From Geminisphaera colitermitum TAV2 (lineage in GTDB: Bacteria > Verrucomicrobiota > Verrucomicrobiia > Opitutales > Opitutaceae), in assembly GCF_000171235.2 (NCBI RefSeq), contig NZ_ABEA03000120.1, positions 1-64,000 on the forward strand: 64,000 bases of DNA, in the 5' to 3' direction. Within the stretch, counting starts at the first letter, position 1. The number at the start of each line of letters is the position of its first letter. Both the position numbers and the translations under genes were made by a program. The notes under the pieces were generated by a model. That model was not told the origin of the DNA, ran no database searches, and was given only the letters and a program-made list of their open reading frames with translations. This document shows, one piece after another, positions 20,131 to 30,036 of this stretch.

Positions 20131-21752
20131 ATGCCAGCCACCGAGCCAGTAAACCTCAAAGAGAAGGTCCGCCACCTGCCCGACAAGCCGGGAGTCTATC
20201 TGATGCGCGACCGCCTCGGACGCATCATCTACGTAGGCAAGGCCAAGAGTTTGAAGAAGCGCGTATCATCCTACTTCATGCCCTCGCGCGCGGCCCGCGA
20301 ACTGCACCCAAAGATCCGCGCGTTGATCCAGTTGATCGCGGATTTCGACACGATTGAGGTCAAGTCCGAGCCCGAAGCGCTGTTGCTCGAAGGCCGGCTC
20401 ATCAAGGAATGGCGTCCCAAATACAACACGGACTTCACGGACGACAAACGCTTCCTGCTTGTGCGCGTCGATCCCATGGAACCCTTGCCCAAGTTTCGCC
20501 TCACGCGTATCCGAAAAGACACTCGCTCGCGTTACTTTGGTCCCTTCGCGCACAGCGGCTTGTTGCGCAAAACTCTCGCGCAAATGCGCCGCCAATTCGG
20601 CATCCTTCTGGGCGACGCCACGCCGCGCCGTCTCGACGACGGACGTTGGCAGCTCTACGACGACGTGCGTCAGGACCTCTACAGCAAGGTCGGGGGGGGG
20701 GGGGGGGGCGAGGCGGGAGCGGTGGAAAGAACAGCAGGCGAAGTGGGAACCGCGGGCGGTGCGGGAATGGCGGGAGGAGCGGGAGCGGCGGGAGGCAACG
20801 AAATCACCGAGGCCGACTACCGCGCGCGCGTCGAGGCGGCCTGCGAATTCCTCGACGGCAAATCCCGCGAATGGCTCGCCCAGTTGCGCGAGCAGATGAG
20901 CGCAGCCGCCGCGAAACATGAATTCGAAAAAGCCGCGGAGCTGCGCGACATCGTTTTCGCGCTCGAAGGCACCTTGCAGAAAACGCGCAAATTCGAACGC
21001 AACCACCCCGTCATTGCCACCGACACCGCCGCCATGCGCGCCCTCGGCGAAGCGCTCGGCCTGCCCGCCCCACCGCGCACCTTGGAGTGCTTCGACATCT
21101 CGCACATCAGCGGCACCTTTGTAGTGGCTTCCATGGTACACTTTGCCGACGGACGACCCGACAAAAACAATTACCGTCGATTCCAGATCAAAAGTTTCAT
21201 CGGCAATGACGACTTTCGCGCCATGGAGGAAGTCGTGGGACGCCGTTACCGCCGCCTGCGCGAAGAAGGAAAACCATTTCCCGACCTCATCGTGATCGAT
21301 GGCGGACGCGGCCAGATCGCCGCCGCGCTCAAGGCCTTTGCCATCATCGATGCCCCCCCCCCCCCCTCATCGGATTGGCCAAAAAACACGAGACGATCAT
21401 TTTCCCCGACGAACGCGCCCCGCTCAATCTCCCCCTTACGCATCCCGCACTCAGCCTCCTGCAACGCTTGCGCGACGAAGCGCATCGTTTTGCCAACACC
21501 TACAACGCCGACCTGCGTTCCCGCAAAATCCGCGAGAGCGTGCTCGACGATTTTGACGGCTTGGGCGAAGTGCGCCGCGCCGCGCTCCTTGCGCACTTTG
21601 GCGACATCGACCGCCTCCGCGCCGCCACCGAAGCACAGATCCGCGAGGTCTCCGGTTTTGGTCCCAAACTCGCCGCCGAACTCCACGCCTGGCTCCACCA
21701 CGCAGATGAATCCCGGCGTCTACAGTTCGAAGGCGACGGTCGTGATGCGTGA
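20131..21752 (+). pseudogene. uvrC: Excinuclease ABC subunit C; reading frame broken at a C14 tract
   Basis: GIY-YIG N-terminus LPDKPGVYLMRDRLGRIIYVGKAKSLKKRVSSYF; UvrC core ECFDISHISGTFVVASMVHF, VIDGGRGQIAAAL; after C14 (21353-21366) the other frame reads LIGLAKKHETIIFPDERAPL...LLQRLRDEAHRFANTYNADLR + HhH. Confidence 0.9.
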
Positions 21753-21912
21753 GATATCATGTTTCATGAGACCTTCTTGAGCGTGTGGTAATGGGGTGCA
21801 GAGATGATAGAAAAACGGGCATGCACGTGGAGTCGAGAAGTCGGACATCGGTGAAAATAATGATTTGTGCTCCGATGATGTTTGGGCAGCATCCTGATAA
21901 ACCTCCCATACA

Positions 21913-22650
21913 ATGAGAAAACCCCTCGTATTCATCCTCCTGTGTTTGGCCCCACTCAACATACCGGCAACTGATCCGGTTTCTACATCCGTTTCCAGCG
22001 CGGAAAACCCAGCCGCCGTGCCGGTCGCTCAAGCCAAAACCAATATTGAGGGAGCATTTGGACTAAAGCTTGGAGATGTGTTCGATGAAAAAATGGTGAA
22101 GGAAATAGCAATTTTGCAGGTTAAAGGACGCGATGGGAATACCGCAACACTGGCACGTTCAGGTAAGAAAATGGATACAGGAGGATTATCGTATTATGTG
22201 GTGCCTCCTTATCCCAATTCTTTATTTGGGGGTTATTGCGTGATCGTCACCCCGACGACCAAACGCATTTTCAGGATTTATGCGACTATGGTTGAACAAG
22301 CCGGACAATGGAATGGTGGAGCGCGGACGGAAGCAGAGGAACGGGCTGCAAAAGAAAGCATCGCTGAGAAAAACCTAAGCGAGTTAAGGGAAATTCTGAT
22401 ACAAAAATATTGGAGTAACCCGGATGCTCCAGAACCTACTTTGCAAGGAATCGACGCTCGATACGCTGAGAAAATACGCATGTGGAGGAGACGTGCCCCA
22501 TTGATAAATCAGGGCGACAGACAGATCATCTTTTCGGATACTATTATTCAGTATGTTGACTACGCATTGGAAGCGGAGGCTGCCAAGGAGAGCCAAACAG
22601 AGTTGGAAACCAAATTGATTCGTCCGCCGATCGATACCACCGGGCTTTGA
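21913..22650 (+). CDS. Hypothetical secreted protein
   Basis: 245 aa ORF with N-terminal hydrophobic segment; no family recognised. Confidence 0.6.
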   Translation: MRKPLVFILLCLAPLNIPATDPVSTSVSSAENPAAVPVAQAKTNIEGAFGLKLGDVFDEKMVKEIAILQVKGRDGNTATLARSGKKMDTGGLSYYVVPPYPNSLFGGYCVIVTPTTKRIFRIYATMVEQAGQWNGGARTEAEERAAKESIAEKNLSELREILIQKYWSNPDAPEPTLQGIDARYAEKIRMWRRRAPLINQGDRQIIFSDTIIQYVDYALEAEAAKESQTELETKLIRPPIDTTGL

Positions 22651-22705
22651 TTGGGTGAACTCTTCACGCTGAGGTTACAGGAACTGCATTTACTTGATGT
22701 TGAAA

Positions 22706-23755
22706 TTAGCGTGCGTCCGCCCGCGCCGTCTCCCCCTCGCGCCATGACGCGCTGATCAACGTTGCTCGCGGGAATGCCGGCACGCCCGACTCGCGCCCAT
22801 GCATCATGCCCACGAGCATATCTACTGCCGCCGCGCCGGTGAGATCGTTGTGCTGATCCATGCCCGCCCAATCCAACGTGCCGCGCCGCCGCTCCAACTG
22901 CACGAGACCGATGTCGCCCGGCGCACTTACACCGAGATCCGTGAGCCACTCGCGCACACGCCGATTGAGCGTGAGAATCGCGTCGGGACGCGCCCGGCGA
23001 AACCAGTTCACAAACAAACTCCGCTCCGACCGCGTCGCCTGCACCTCATAAAAACCCTCCACCCGACGCGCCGCTGGCAACGCCTGTTGCCCCACCCACA
23101 TCCCCGCGCTGAAACGCCGCTCCACCATCCGGTCGATATGACCATCCACGACCAGCGCCGGACGTCGGTAGCCGAGACGCAACACCTGCTCCATCGCCTC
23201 CACCACCAACGCGTGGTGATCCACGCAACAAAACGACAACGTTGGCCCGCGAGTCCGCACACCCGTCACCACGCACGGATACCGCGCCCACAAACCTGCG
23301 AAACGCTCAGGCAACACATTCCCGTGCATCAACCCCGTGACGACTGCGCCACGAATCCCCCGCGCCTGAAAAATGCGATGCAAGCGCTCCCCATTCAACT
23401 CCGGATCGTGCAACCAGAACTCATCGAACTTGTATCCAAGAAAAGACGACCGCTCACGACACCCCGCAACATAAACCGGAATGGTCGGATGACGCTCAAA
23501 CGCCCGCGCATCCTCGTTGGCATTGATGAGCGCGAGCGTCCGCCGAAACGCCGGAGCGCGCTCCTTGCGCAACTCGCTCATCAACTCCGCCAGCACCGGA
23601 TTGCGCGCGTAACCAAGCTGCGTCGCCACATTTTCGATACGCCTGCGCGTCGCCGCCGGGATCTGTGGATCACCGCGCAACGCCAGCGACACGGCGTTTT
23701 TTGAAACACCCGCCGCCGTCGCCACCGCAGCCATTGTTACACGTTTCGCAACCAT
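22706..23755 (-). CDS. LacI family transcriptional regulator
   Basis: VTMAAVATAAGVSKNAVSLALRGDPQIPAATRRRIENVATQLGYARNPVLAELM; divergent from araBAD. Confidence 0.9.
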   Translation of the reverse strand: MVAKRVTMAAVATAAGVSKNAVSLALRGDPQIPAATRRRIENVATQLGYARNPVLAELMSELRKERAPAFRRTLALINANEDARAFERHPTIPVYVAGCRERSSFLGYKFDEFWLHDPELNGERLHRIFQARGIRGAVVTGLMHGNVLPERFAGLWARYPCVVTGVRTRGPTLSFCCVDHHALVVEAMEQVLRLGYRRPALVVDGHIDRMVERRFSAGMWVGQQALPAARRVEGFYEVQATRSERSLFVNWFRRARPDAILTLNRRVREWLTDLGVSAPGDIGLVQLERRRGTLDWAGMDQHNDLTGAAAVDMLVGMMHGRESGVPAFPRATLISASWREGETARADAR

Positions 23756-23833
23756 TTCGGAGCAGATTGGCGACCGATTACTTGACGGTCAAGAAACGCC
23801 ATCATTTACCCCGCCGCCCCATCCTCCAAGACA

Positions 23834-24013
23834 GGTCACACAGAGGACACAGAGAAGGAACAGAGGACAGCGAGGTCATAACGACCTCCACGCCTCGCCC
23901 GCCTGATTTTGTATCCAAATAAAAACTATAAAACCACACCTTGCGATGAACCCTTCATCCAGCCGGACGGTCCTCCTCCAACTCTGTGCCTTCTCTGTGT
24001 GCTCCGTGTAACC
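23834..24013. repeat. Imperfect inverted repeat around the araB leader
   Basis: ggtcacacagaggacacagagaaggaacagagg vs inverted actctgtgccttctctgtgtgctccgtgtaacc. Confidence 0.6.
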
Positions 24014-24024
24014 CAAATAACATC

Positions 24025-25740
24025 ATGTTCACCATCGGCATTGATTACGGCACCAACTCAGTCCGCGCGATTGTTGTGCGTTGCTCCGACGGAGCAGAAC
24101 TCGGCTCCAGCGTCTTCAATTATCCTTCTGGCACCCAAGGCGTGCTCCTCGACCCGCGTAACCACAACCTCGCCCGCCAACATCCCGGCGACTACCTCCT
24201 TGGCCTCCAAAAAACCGTTCGCAGCGCACTCGCCGCCGCCGCTGCGTTCTCACGAAGCACCGGCTTCGACGCCCGCAAAATCATCGGCATCGGCGTGGAC
24301 GCCACCGGCTCCAGCCCGCTCCCCGTTGACAACAAAAACGTTGCCCTCGGAATGTATCCAAAACACCGCGACAACCTGGCCGCCCAATGCTGGCTCTGGA
24401 AAGACCACACCGCCCACCGCGAAGCCGCCCTCATCACGACCACCGCCGCTGAACACCGACCGCACTATATCGCCAAATGCGGCAACACTTACTCCTCCGA
24501 ATGGTTTTGGGCCAAAATCTGGCATTGCCTCAACACCGCCCCCAAAATCTTTTCCGCTGCCCATTCCTGGGTCGAACTCACCGACTGGATACCCTCCGTC
24601 CTCGCTGGCGTGCGCGACCCTGCCGCTATCAAACGCGGCATCTGCTGCGCCGGACACAAAGCCCTTTACGCCGTCGACTGGGGCGGCCTCCCCGACAAGG
24701 AATTTCTGCGCCTCCTCGACCCGCGCCTCGCCGACCTGCGCGACCGCCTCTACACCACCGCGCACGGCGCCACCACCGCAGCCGGAGCGCTTTGCCCCGA
24801 ATGGGCAAAAAAACTCGGACTTCCCGCAGGCATTCCCATCGCCATCGGCGAAATGGACGTCCACTACGGCGCCATTGGCAGCGGCATCGCCGAGGGCGCG
24901 CTAGTCAAAGTCATCGGCACCTCCACCTGCGACTGTGCTGTAATTTCCACTACAAAAAAAGTCGCCGACATTCCCGGCATTTGCGGCATCGTCAACGGCG
25001 CCATTCTCCCCGGCTATTACGGCATCGAGGCAGGTCAGTCCGCCGTCGGTGACATCTTTAAGTGGTGGGTCGAAACCGTCTGTCAGGGCGATTCCAAACT
25101 CCACCGCGCCCTCGCCGCCGAAGTCGCCGCTCAAGGCCCCGGCCAGAGCGGACTCCTCGCCCTCGATTGGAACAACGGCAACCGCACCATCCTCGTTGAC
25201 CAACGCCTCACCGGACTACTCCTCGGCCAGACGCTTCACACCACTCGCGCCGAGATTTACCGCGCGCTCATCGAAGCGACCGCCTTTGGCGCACGCGCCA
25301 TCATCGAACGCATCCGCGAACACGGCGTGCCCACCACCCGTTGCATCTGCGCCGGAGGCATCGCCGAAAAAGACCCGATGCTCATGCAAATTTATGCCGA
25401 CGTTCTCGGCCTGCCGATGCACATCGCCGGTTCCGCGCAAGCCTGCGCCCTTGGCGGTGCCGTCAGTGCCGCCGTCCTCGCCGGGGCGCACAAGGACTTC
25501 GCCACCGCGCAACGCAAAATGACGCGCCTCAAAAAAACCGTTTACCGCCCGCGCGCCACCACCCGCCACACCTACGACAAACTCTATTCACTGTATCGGA
25601 AACTCCACGACGCCTTTGGCGGACTCAACAAATCCGCCGACCTCTCAACCATCATGAAAGACCTCCTCGCCATCAAAGAGTGGCGCGGGCGTCCCGCCCG
25701 CTCCGAACGCTACTCACTACCCGCTACTTCTCTCCCATGA
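24025..25740 (+). CDS. araB: Ribulokinase
   Basis: [59 protein letters not shown]. Confidence 0.9.
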   Translation: MFTIGIDYGTNSVRAIVVRCSDGAELGSSVFNYPSGTQGVLLDPRNHNLARQHPGDYLLGLQKTVRSALAAAAAFSRSTGFDARKIIGIGVDATGSSPLPVDNKNVALGMYPKHRDNLAAQCWLWKDHTAHREAALITTTAAEHRPHYIAKCGNTYSSEWFWAKIWHCLNTAPKIFSAAHSWVELTDWIPSVLAGVRDPAAIKRGICCAGHKALYAVDWGGLPDKEFLRLLDPRLADLRDRLYTTAHGATTAAGALCPEWAKKLGLPAGIPIAIGEMDVHYGAIGSGIAEGALVKVIGTSTCDCAVISTTKKVADIPGICGIVNGAILPGYYGIEAGQSAVGDIFKWWVETVCQGDSKLHRALAAEVAAQGPGQSGLLALDWNNGNRTILVDQRLTGLLLGQTLHTTRAEIYRALIEATAFGARAIIERIREHGVPTTRCICAGGIAEKDPMLMQIYADVLGLPMHIAGSAQACALGGAVSAAVLAGAHKDFATAQRKMTRLKKTVYRPRATTRHTYDKLYSLYRKLHDAFGGLNKSADLSTIMKDLLAIKEWRGRPARSERYSLPATSLP

Positions 25741-27263
25741 AACACCTCGCCACGCCTGAAATCTGGTTCATCTGCGGATCGCAGCACCTCTACGGACCCG
25801 GCCCGCTCAAACAAGTTGCCGCCAACGCCGCCGAAGTTGCCGGAGCGCTTGGCTCCTCCCCGCGCATCAACGGCGCGCGCATCATTTACAAAGCGCTCCT
25901 CACCACGCCCGACGAAATCACCCGACTCATGCTCGAAGCCAGTGCAGCCGAAAACTGCGCCGGCCTCATCCTCTGGATGCACACCTTCTCGCCATCCAAA
26001 ATGTGGATACGCGGACTCACCGCGCTTTCGTCAACAAAACCCATTCTCCACCTGCACACCCAATTCAACCGCGACCTGCCCTGGGCCACGATTGACATGG
26101 ACTTCATGAACCTCAACCAAGCCGCGCACGGCGACCGCGAAGCCGGGTTCATTCACACGCGCCTCCGCCTTGGCCGCAAAGTTGTCGTCGGACACTGGAG
26201 CGACCCCGAAGTGCAGGACCGCATCGACGCGTGGACGCGCAGCGCCCGCGCCTGGCACGACTGGCAGGGCGCACGCTTCATCCGTTTCGACGACAACATG
26301 CGCCAAGTCGCCGTCACCGAAGGCGACAAAGTTGCTGCCGAAATACGCTTCGGTTTTGCCGTCAACAATCACGGCATCGGCGACCTCGTTGCGCACGTTG
26401 ATGCTGTATCCGAAAAAGCGATCACCGCGCTCGTCGCCCGTTACGCCGACGACTACGCACTCGCTCCCACCCTGAATAAACGCGGCGCACGCCACTCCTC
26501 GCTGCGCGACGGTGCCCGCATCGAACTCGGACTACGCTCCTTCCTCGACGAAACCGGCGCCAAGGGATTCACAACCAACTTCGAAGTTCTCCACGGACTC
26601 AAACAACTCCCCGGCCTCGCCGTGCAACGCCTCATGGCCGACGGCTACGGTTTCGCAGGCGAAGGCGATTGGAAGACCGCCGCGCTCGTTCGCGCCATGA
26701 AAGTCATCGGCCACGGACTCCCCGGCGGCACGTCCTTCATGGAAGATTACACCTATCACCTCGACCCAAAGAACCCGCTCGTCCTCGGCTCCCACATGCT
26801 CGAAATCTGCCCGAGCATTGCCGCGCGCGGAGCGAAACCCGCGCTCGAAGTTCATCCCCTCGGCATCGGCGGCAAGGACGATCCTGTGCGCCTCGTGTTC
26901 AACGCCGCTGCGGGTGACGCGCTCAACGCCTCGCTCATCGACCTCGGCAACCACTTCCGCCTCATCGTCAACGAAGTCACTGCGATCAAACCGCCCAAAC
27001 CCCTGCCCAAACTTCCCGTTGCCCGCGCCGTTTGGAAATGCCTCCCCGATTTCAAGACCGCCTGTGCCGCCTGGATACACGCCGGCGGCGCGCATCACAC
27101 CGGCTTCAGTTACTCGGTGAAAACCGAACACCTCGAAGACCTCGCCGACCTCGCAGGCATCGAACTCGTGGTCATCGACCGCGACACGCGCCTGCGTGAA
27201 TTCAAAAATCAACTACGCCAGAACGATCTCTACTACACCCTCGCCCAAGGCCTGCGAAACTAG
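25737..27263 (+). CDS. araA: L-arabinose isomerase
   Basis: [59 protein letters not shown] overlap with araB. Confidence 0.95.
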   Translation: MKHLATPEIWFICGSQHLYGPGPLKQVAANAAEVAGALGSSPRINGARIIYKALLTTPDEITRLMLEASAAENCAGLILWMHTFSPSKMWIRGLTALSSTKPILHLHTQFNRDLPWATIDMDFMNLNQAAHGDREAGFIHTRLRLGRKVVVGHWSDPEVQDRIDAWTRSARAWHDWQGARFIRFDDNMRQVAVTEGDKVAAEIRFGFAVNNHGIGDLVAHVDAVSEKAITALVARYADDYALAPTLNKRGARHSSLRDGARIELGLRSFLDETGAKGFTTNFEVLHGLKQLPGLAVQRLMADGYGFAGEGDWKTAALVRAMKVIGHGLPGGTSFMEDYTYHLDPKNPLVLGSHMLEICPSIAARGAKPALEVHPLGIGGKDDPVRLVFNAAAGDALNASLIDLGNHFRLIVNEVTAIKPPKPLPKLPVARAVWKCLPDFKTACAAWIHAGGAHHTGFSYSVKTEHLEDLADLAGIELVVIDRDTRLREFKNQLRQNDLYYTLAQGLRN

Positions 27264-27292
27264 GGCATTTTAAAAGAAACCTGTCGAAACTT

Positions 27293-27374
27293 GTAGGGGC
27301 TTCGCTTGCGAAGCCCGCGTTTGTCGAACGAAGCCCATTTGCCAATTCGCGGGCTTCGCAAGCGAAGCCCCTAC
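27293..27374. repeat. REP-like perfect inverted repeat (27-bp arms) between araA and araD
   Basis: gtaggggcttcgcttgcgaagcccgcg / cgcgggcttcgcaagcgaagcccctac. Confidence 0.85.
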
Positions 27375-27396
27375 GTCCCCCCCCCCCCCCGCTGCC

Positions 27397-28107
27397 ATGT
27401 TTACTGAACTCAAACGCGAAGCTTACGAAGCCAATCTCGCTCTGCCGCGCCACGGACTCATCAATCTCACCTTTGGAAATGCCAGCGCCATCGACCGCGC
27501 GCGCGGCGTGTTTGCCATAAAACCCAGCGGTGTGGATTACGTGACGCTCAAACCCGACGACATGGTTCTCGTTGATATCCTCGACGGCAACCTTGTCGAA
27601 CCGGCGACCCACAAACTTCGTCCCTCGTCCGATACGCCGACGCATCGCCGACTCTTCCTCGCCTTTCCCGAAATCGGCGGAGTCGTGCACACGCATTCGT
27701 CGCACGCCACGGCATTTGCACAAGCGGGACGCGAGATTCCGATTTTGGGCACCACCCATGCCGACTACTTTTGGGGCAATATCCCGGTGACGCGCAAACT
27801 GACCGAAGCCGAAATTTCCGGTGGAGCTTACGAATGGGAAACCGGCAACGTCATCGTGGAGCGTTTCGCCGGGGTGGACGCACTTTCGCCGCTCGATTAC
27901 CCGGCGGTTCTGGTGAACCGCCACGCTCCCTTTACGTGGGGACCGACGGTTGCCAAGGCCATTGAAGTGGCCGTGGCGCTTGAATGCATCGCGCACATGG
28001 CGTTGATGAGCCTGCAACTCGATCCGCACGCGTCGACCCTTGAACCCGAACTCCTCAACAAACACTTCAAACGCAAACACGGCCCCGGCGCCTACTATGG
28101 CCAGTAG
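27397..28107 (+). CDS. araD: L-ribulose-5-phosphate 4-epimerase
   Basis: ALPRHGLINLTFGNASAIDR; GGVVHTHSSHATAFAQAGREIPILGTTHADYF; HAPFTWG. Confidence 0.92.
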   Translation: MFTELKREAYEANLALPRHGLINLTFGNASAIDRARGVFAIKPSGVDYVTLKPDDMVLVDILDGNLVEPATHKLRPSSDTPTHRRLFLAFPEIGGVVHTHSSHATAFAQAGREIPILGTTHADYFWGNIPVTRKLTEAEISGGAYEWETGNVIVERFAGVDALSPLDYPAVLVNRHAPFTWGPTVAKAIEVAVALECIAHMALMSLQLDPHASTLEPELLNKHFKRKHGPGAYYGQ

Positions 28108-28144
28108 CATGTTAACCGTAGTTCGGAGATTTTGCGGAAAATAA

Positions 28145-28178
28145 AACACCCACACCGTTGAAAGTGTGGGTGTTATTG
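28145..28178 (+). terminator. Hairpin terminator after araD
   Basis: AACACCCACAC-cgttgaaa-GTGTGGGTGTT perfect 11-bp stem. Confidence 0.7.
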
Positions 28179-28184
28179 GAAAAG

Positions 28185-28201
28185 TGGTGGACCCTAGCGG
28201 A
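28185..28201 (-). other. Putative attL core: 3' end of a tRNA-Ala (CCA included)
   Basis: TGGTGGACCCTAGCGGA = reverse complement of tRNA 3' end TCCGCTAGGGTCCACCA, with T at acceptor position 70 as in tRNA-Ala; marks the switch from ara genes to phage genes. Confidence 0.55.
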
Positions 28202-28253
28202 GACTGGTCTGTCAGTCGCGGTCGGTTCCCGCTTGCCGTTTGCTTGCTGAGAA

Positions 28254-28484
28254 TCAGAGTTTCTTTGGAGGGTGCGCGGCCATGTGCAGCTTGATCGCAA
28301 TGACCTCGGCCTCGACGGCGGTTAGTCGGGTGCGAATCTCCTCCAACTCGATGGCGTGTTGCTTGCCATAGGTTGATTCGACCGCCATGTCCCGCACGAG
28401 CCGATGGACATTGTAAACGGTCCAGCATGACAGGGGCAGGATGATGCCGTTAACGAGGAGTAGGATGGTTTCGGTCTGGCTCAT
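28254..28484 (-). CDS. Small membrane protein of lysis region
   Basis: MSQTETILLLVNGIILPLSCWTVYNVHRLV; one TM segment. Confidence 0.5.
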   Translation of the reverse strand: MSQTETILLLVNGIILPLSCWTVYNVHRLVRDMAVESTYGKQHAIELEEIRTRLTAVEAEVIAIKLHMAAHPPKKL

Positions 28485-28684
28485 TGGCGTTCGAGTTCGT
28501 ATTCGAGGTCGGCGATTGTATTCAAGGCATCGAGACACCACGCAGGAGCGGCGTCACGGGCGGCAGTCCAGTCGTCGCGGGCGCGGAGGCGGGCTCCGTT
28601 GTCGCGCTCCACGACGGACACGCAGCCGGAGAGGCTAATTGCCAGAAGGAGGAGGAGGAGGCTTGTCGCCGTAAACAGCTTCAT
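28481..28684 (-). CDS. Rz1-like small lipoprotein
   Basis: MKLFTATSLLLLLLAISLSGC lipobox; adjacent to small membrane ORFs. Confidence 0.5.
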   Translation of the reverse strand: MKLFTATSLLLLLLAISLSGCVSVVERDNGARLRARDDWTAARDAAPAWCLDALNTIADLEYELERQ

Positions 28685-28820
28685 GGTTGGCGTCTTTCTT
28701 GGCGTCCCTGCGCTTTGCGGCCTGCGCGGATTTCCATGCGTCGCAAAGCTGATCGACCAGCCTTGAGAGGGCCGGGATGGCTTGCAGCAGTGCGACGATG
28801 GCGGCGAGGACTTTGAGCAT
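28635..28820 (-). CDS. Hypothetical small phage protein
   Basis: 61 aa, overlaps neighbour in phage operon style. Confidence 0.4.
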   Translation of the reverse strand: MLKVLAAIVALLQAIPALSRLVDQLCDAWKSAQAAKRRDAKKDANHEAVYGDKPPPPPSGN

Positions 28821-28823
28821 GGG

Positions 28824-29075
28824 TCAGGAGTGTGCCAGTTCGGTCAGCAGGTCTTCTGCGCGAAGGACATGACGCCTCAGCACCGGATCGGAATCGTGCC
28901 CGGTGGTAACTCTGGACACATCGCGCACGAAGGCACGCAGCTTGCCGTTCTCGGTTTGGAGCTTGTTCACCAGTTCGCCGAGGCGCAGAGCGTTTTCGCG
29001 CAGGGAGGCGCAGTAGTTTTCGAGTTCCTTGCGCGGGAATTGTTCAAGTTGTTTCAGTTCGGTTTCGGCGCTCAT
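28824..29075 (-). CDS. Coiled-coil phage protein
   Basis: Heptad-like LRENALRLGELVNKLQTENGKLRAFV. Confidence 0.5.
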   Translation of the reverse strand: MSAETELKQLEQFPRKELENYCASLRENALRLGELVNKLQTENGKLRAFVRDVSRVTTGHDSDPVLRRHVLRAEDLLTELAHS

Positions 29076-29173
29076 GATTTTGGATTTGTTAGGATGAAGT
29101 TTGGACTCACGCAGGGCGCGGGGAGCGCGAAGGGGAATGACCCCCCCGTGTCTTTGCGCCCCGCGTGAGGTGA

Positions 29174-29410
29174 TTACTTGGCCTTATACTTGGCGATCAG
29201 TTCGGCGACGTAATCGCCCCAAGAGAAAATCCACGCGACGGCCTTGTAGGCTTTCGATGAATACACGCGGTCGATAGCCGCATCATCCGAGGTGGAGGGC
29301 GACTGTTTCACGAACGCAGAGATGGCGGTGGCAAGCGCGTTGAACGCGACGCAGGCCGCTCCGTAGTAGCCAGCATAGGTGGCAAGTTTGGCAATGAGTT
29401 CAGGGCTCAT
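29174..29410 (-). CDS. Small membrane protein, holin candidate
   Basis: 78 aa, hydrophobic AYYGAACVAFNALATAISAFV, charged C-terminus. Confidence 0.4.
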   Translation of the reverse strand: MSPELIAKLATYAGYYGAACVAFNALATAISAFVKQSPSTSDDAAIDRVYSSKAYKAVAWIFSWGDYVAELIAKYKAK

Positions 29411-29441
29411 GATGTTGTGATGTATTTGGTTTTCCGTTACG

Positions 29442-29960
29442 TTATGCCGCTAGGCGGCGGTAAAAGGTGATCCAGTCTGCCTCTGTCGTGAGAGGACTGG
29501 TGGAGAGTTGACGCCAGAGCACCCACGCGGGGGTGCCGTGCGCGTAGGAGGGTAACGCAGTGATGTTGGCAGCACGCGCGATGCGCAGCCATGATTCAAG
29601 CGACTTGAGCGGATCGGCCAGCACGGGCGGAGTCAGAACGACAAGCCCGAACGACGTAATCGCCTGCTCGCGACGCAGTGCGTTGGTTAACGCAATGCGC
29701 AGGGTGTCGAATTGCAACGACGTGAGGCCGGGAGGGATTGGCAAGTCTTGCAATGCCGGAGCGATTGCCGGGCCGATTGCGGGCGGCAGCACGTAGTCAG
29801 CCGGAGGCGTCCATTCTTTTTCCGCCTCCCCGATTTCCATTTGCAGAAAATCCTCCGGTTCGCCAGTCTCGTCAGCGATAACGCGGGCGACGTTGACGCC
29901 GGTGATCACGACGGCCCCGAAGCACAGTCCCCAGAGGAAAGATGTAAGTTTCTCGTTCAT
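29442..29960 (-). CDS. Phage protein with N-terminal TM segment
   Basis: MNEKLTSFLWGLCFGAVVITGVNVARV start chosen inside the ORF. Confidence 0.45.
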   Translation of the reverse strand: MNEKLTSFLWGLCFGAVVITGVNVARVIADETGEPEDFLQMEIGEAEKEWTPPADYVLPPAIGPAIAPALQDLPIPPGLTSLQFDTLRIALTNALRREQAITSFGLVVLTPPVLADPLKSLESWLRIARAANITALPSYAHGTPAWVLWRQLSTSPLTTEADWITFYRRLAA

Positions 29961-30036
29961 GATGCGTGAGTGTATTGGGTTTGTCGTTGCGGGCGGGAGA
30001 ATCCTCCCGCCCGTAATCGTTGTTTGTGAGGCGTCC

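Noticed and set aside
1-28180. Insertion sequence or transposase explaining the inverted repeats
   Set aside because: No transposase-like ORF was seen in the host part; elements are short palindromes.
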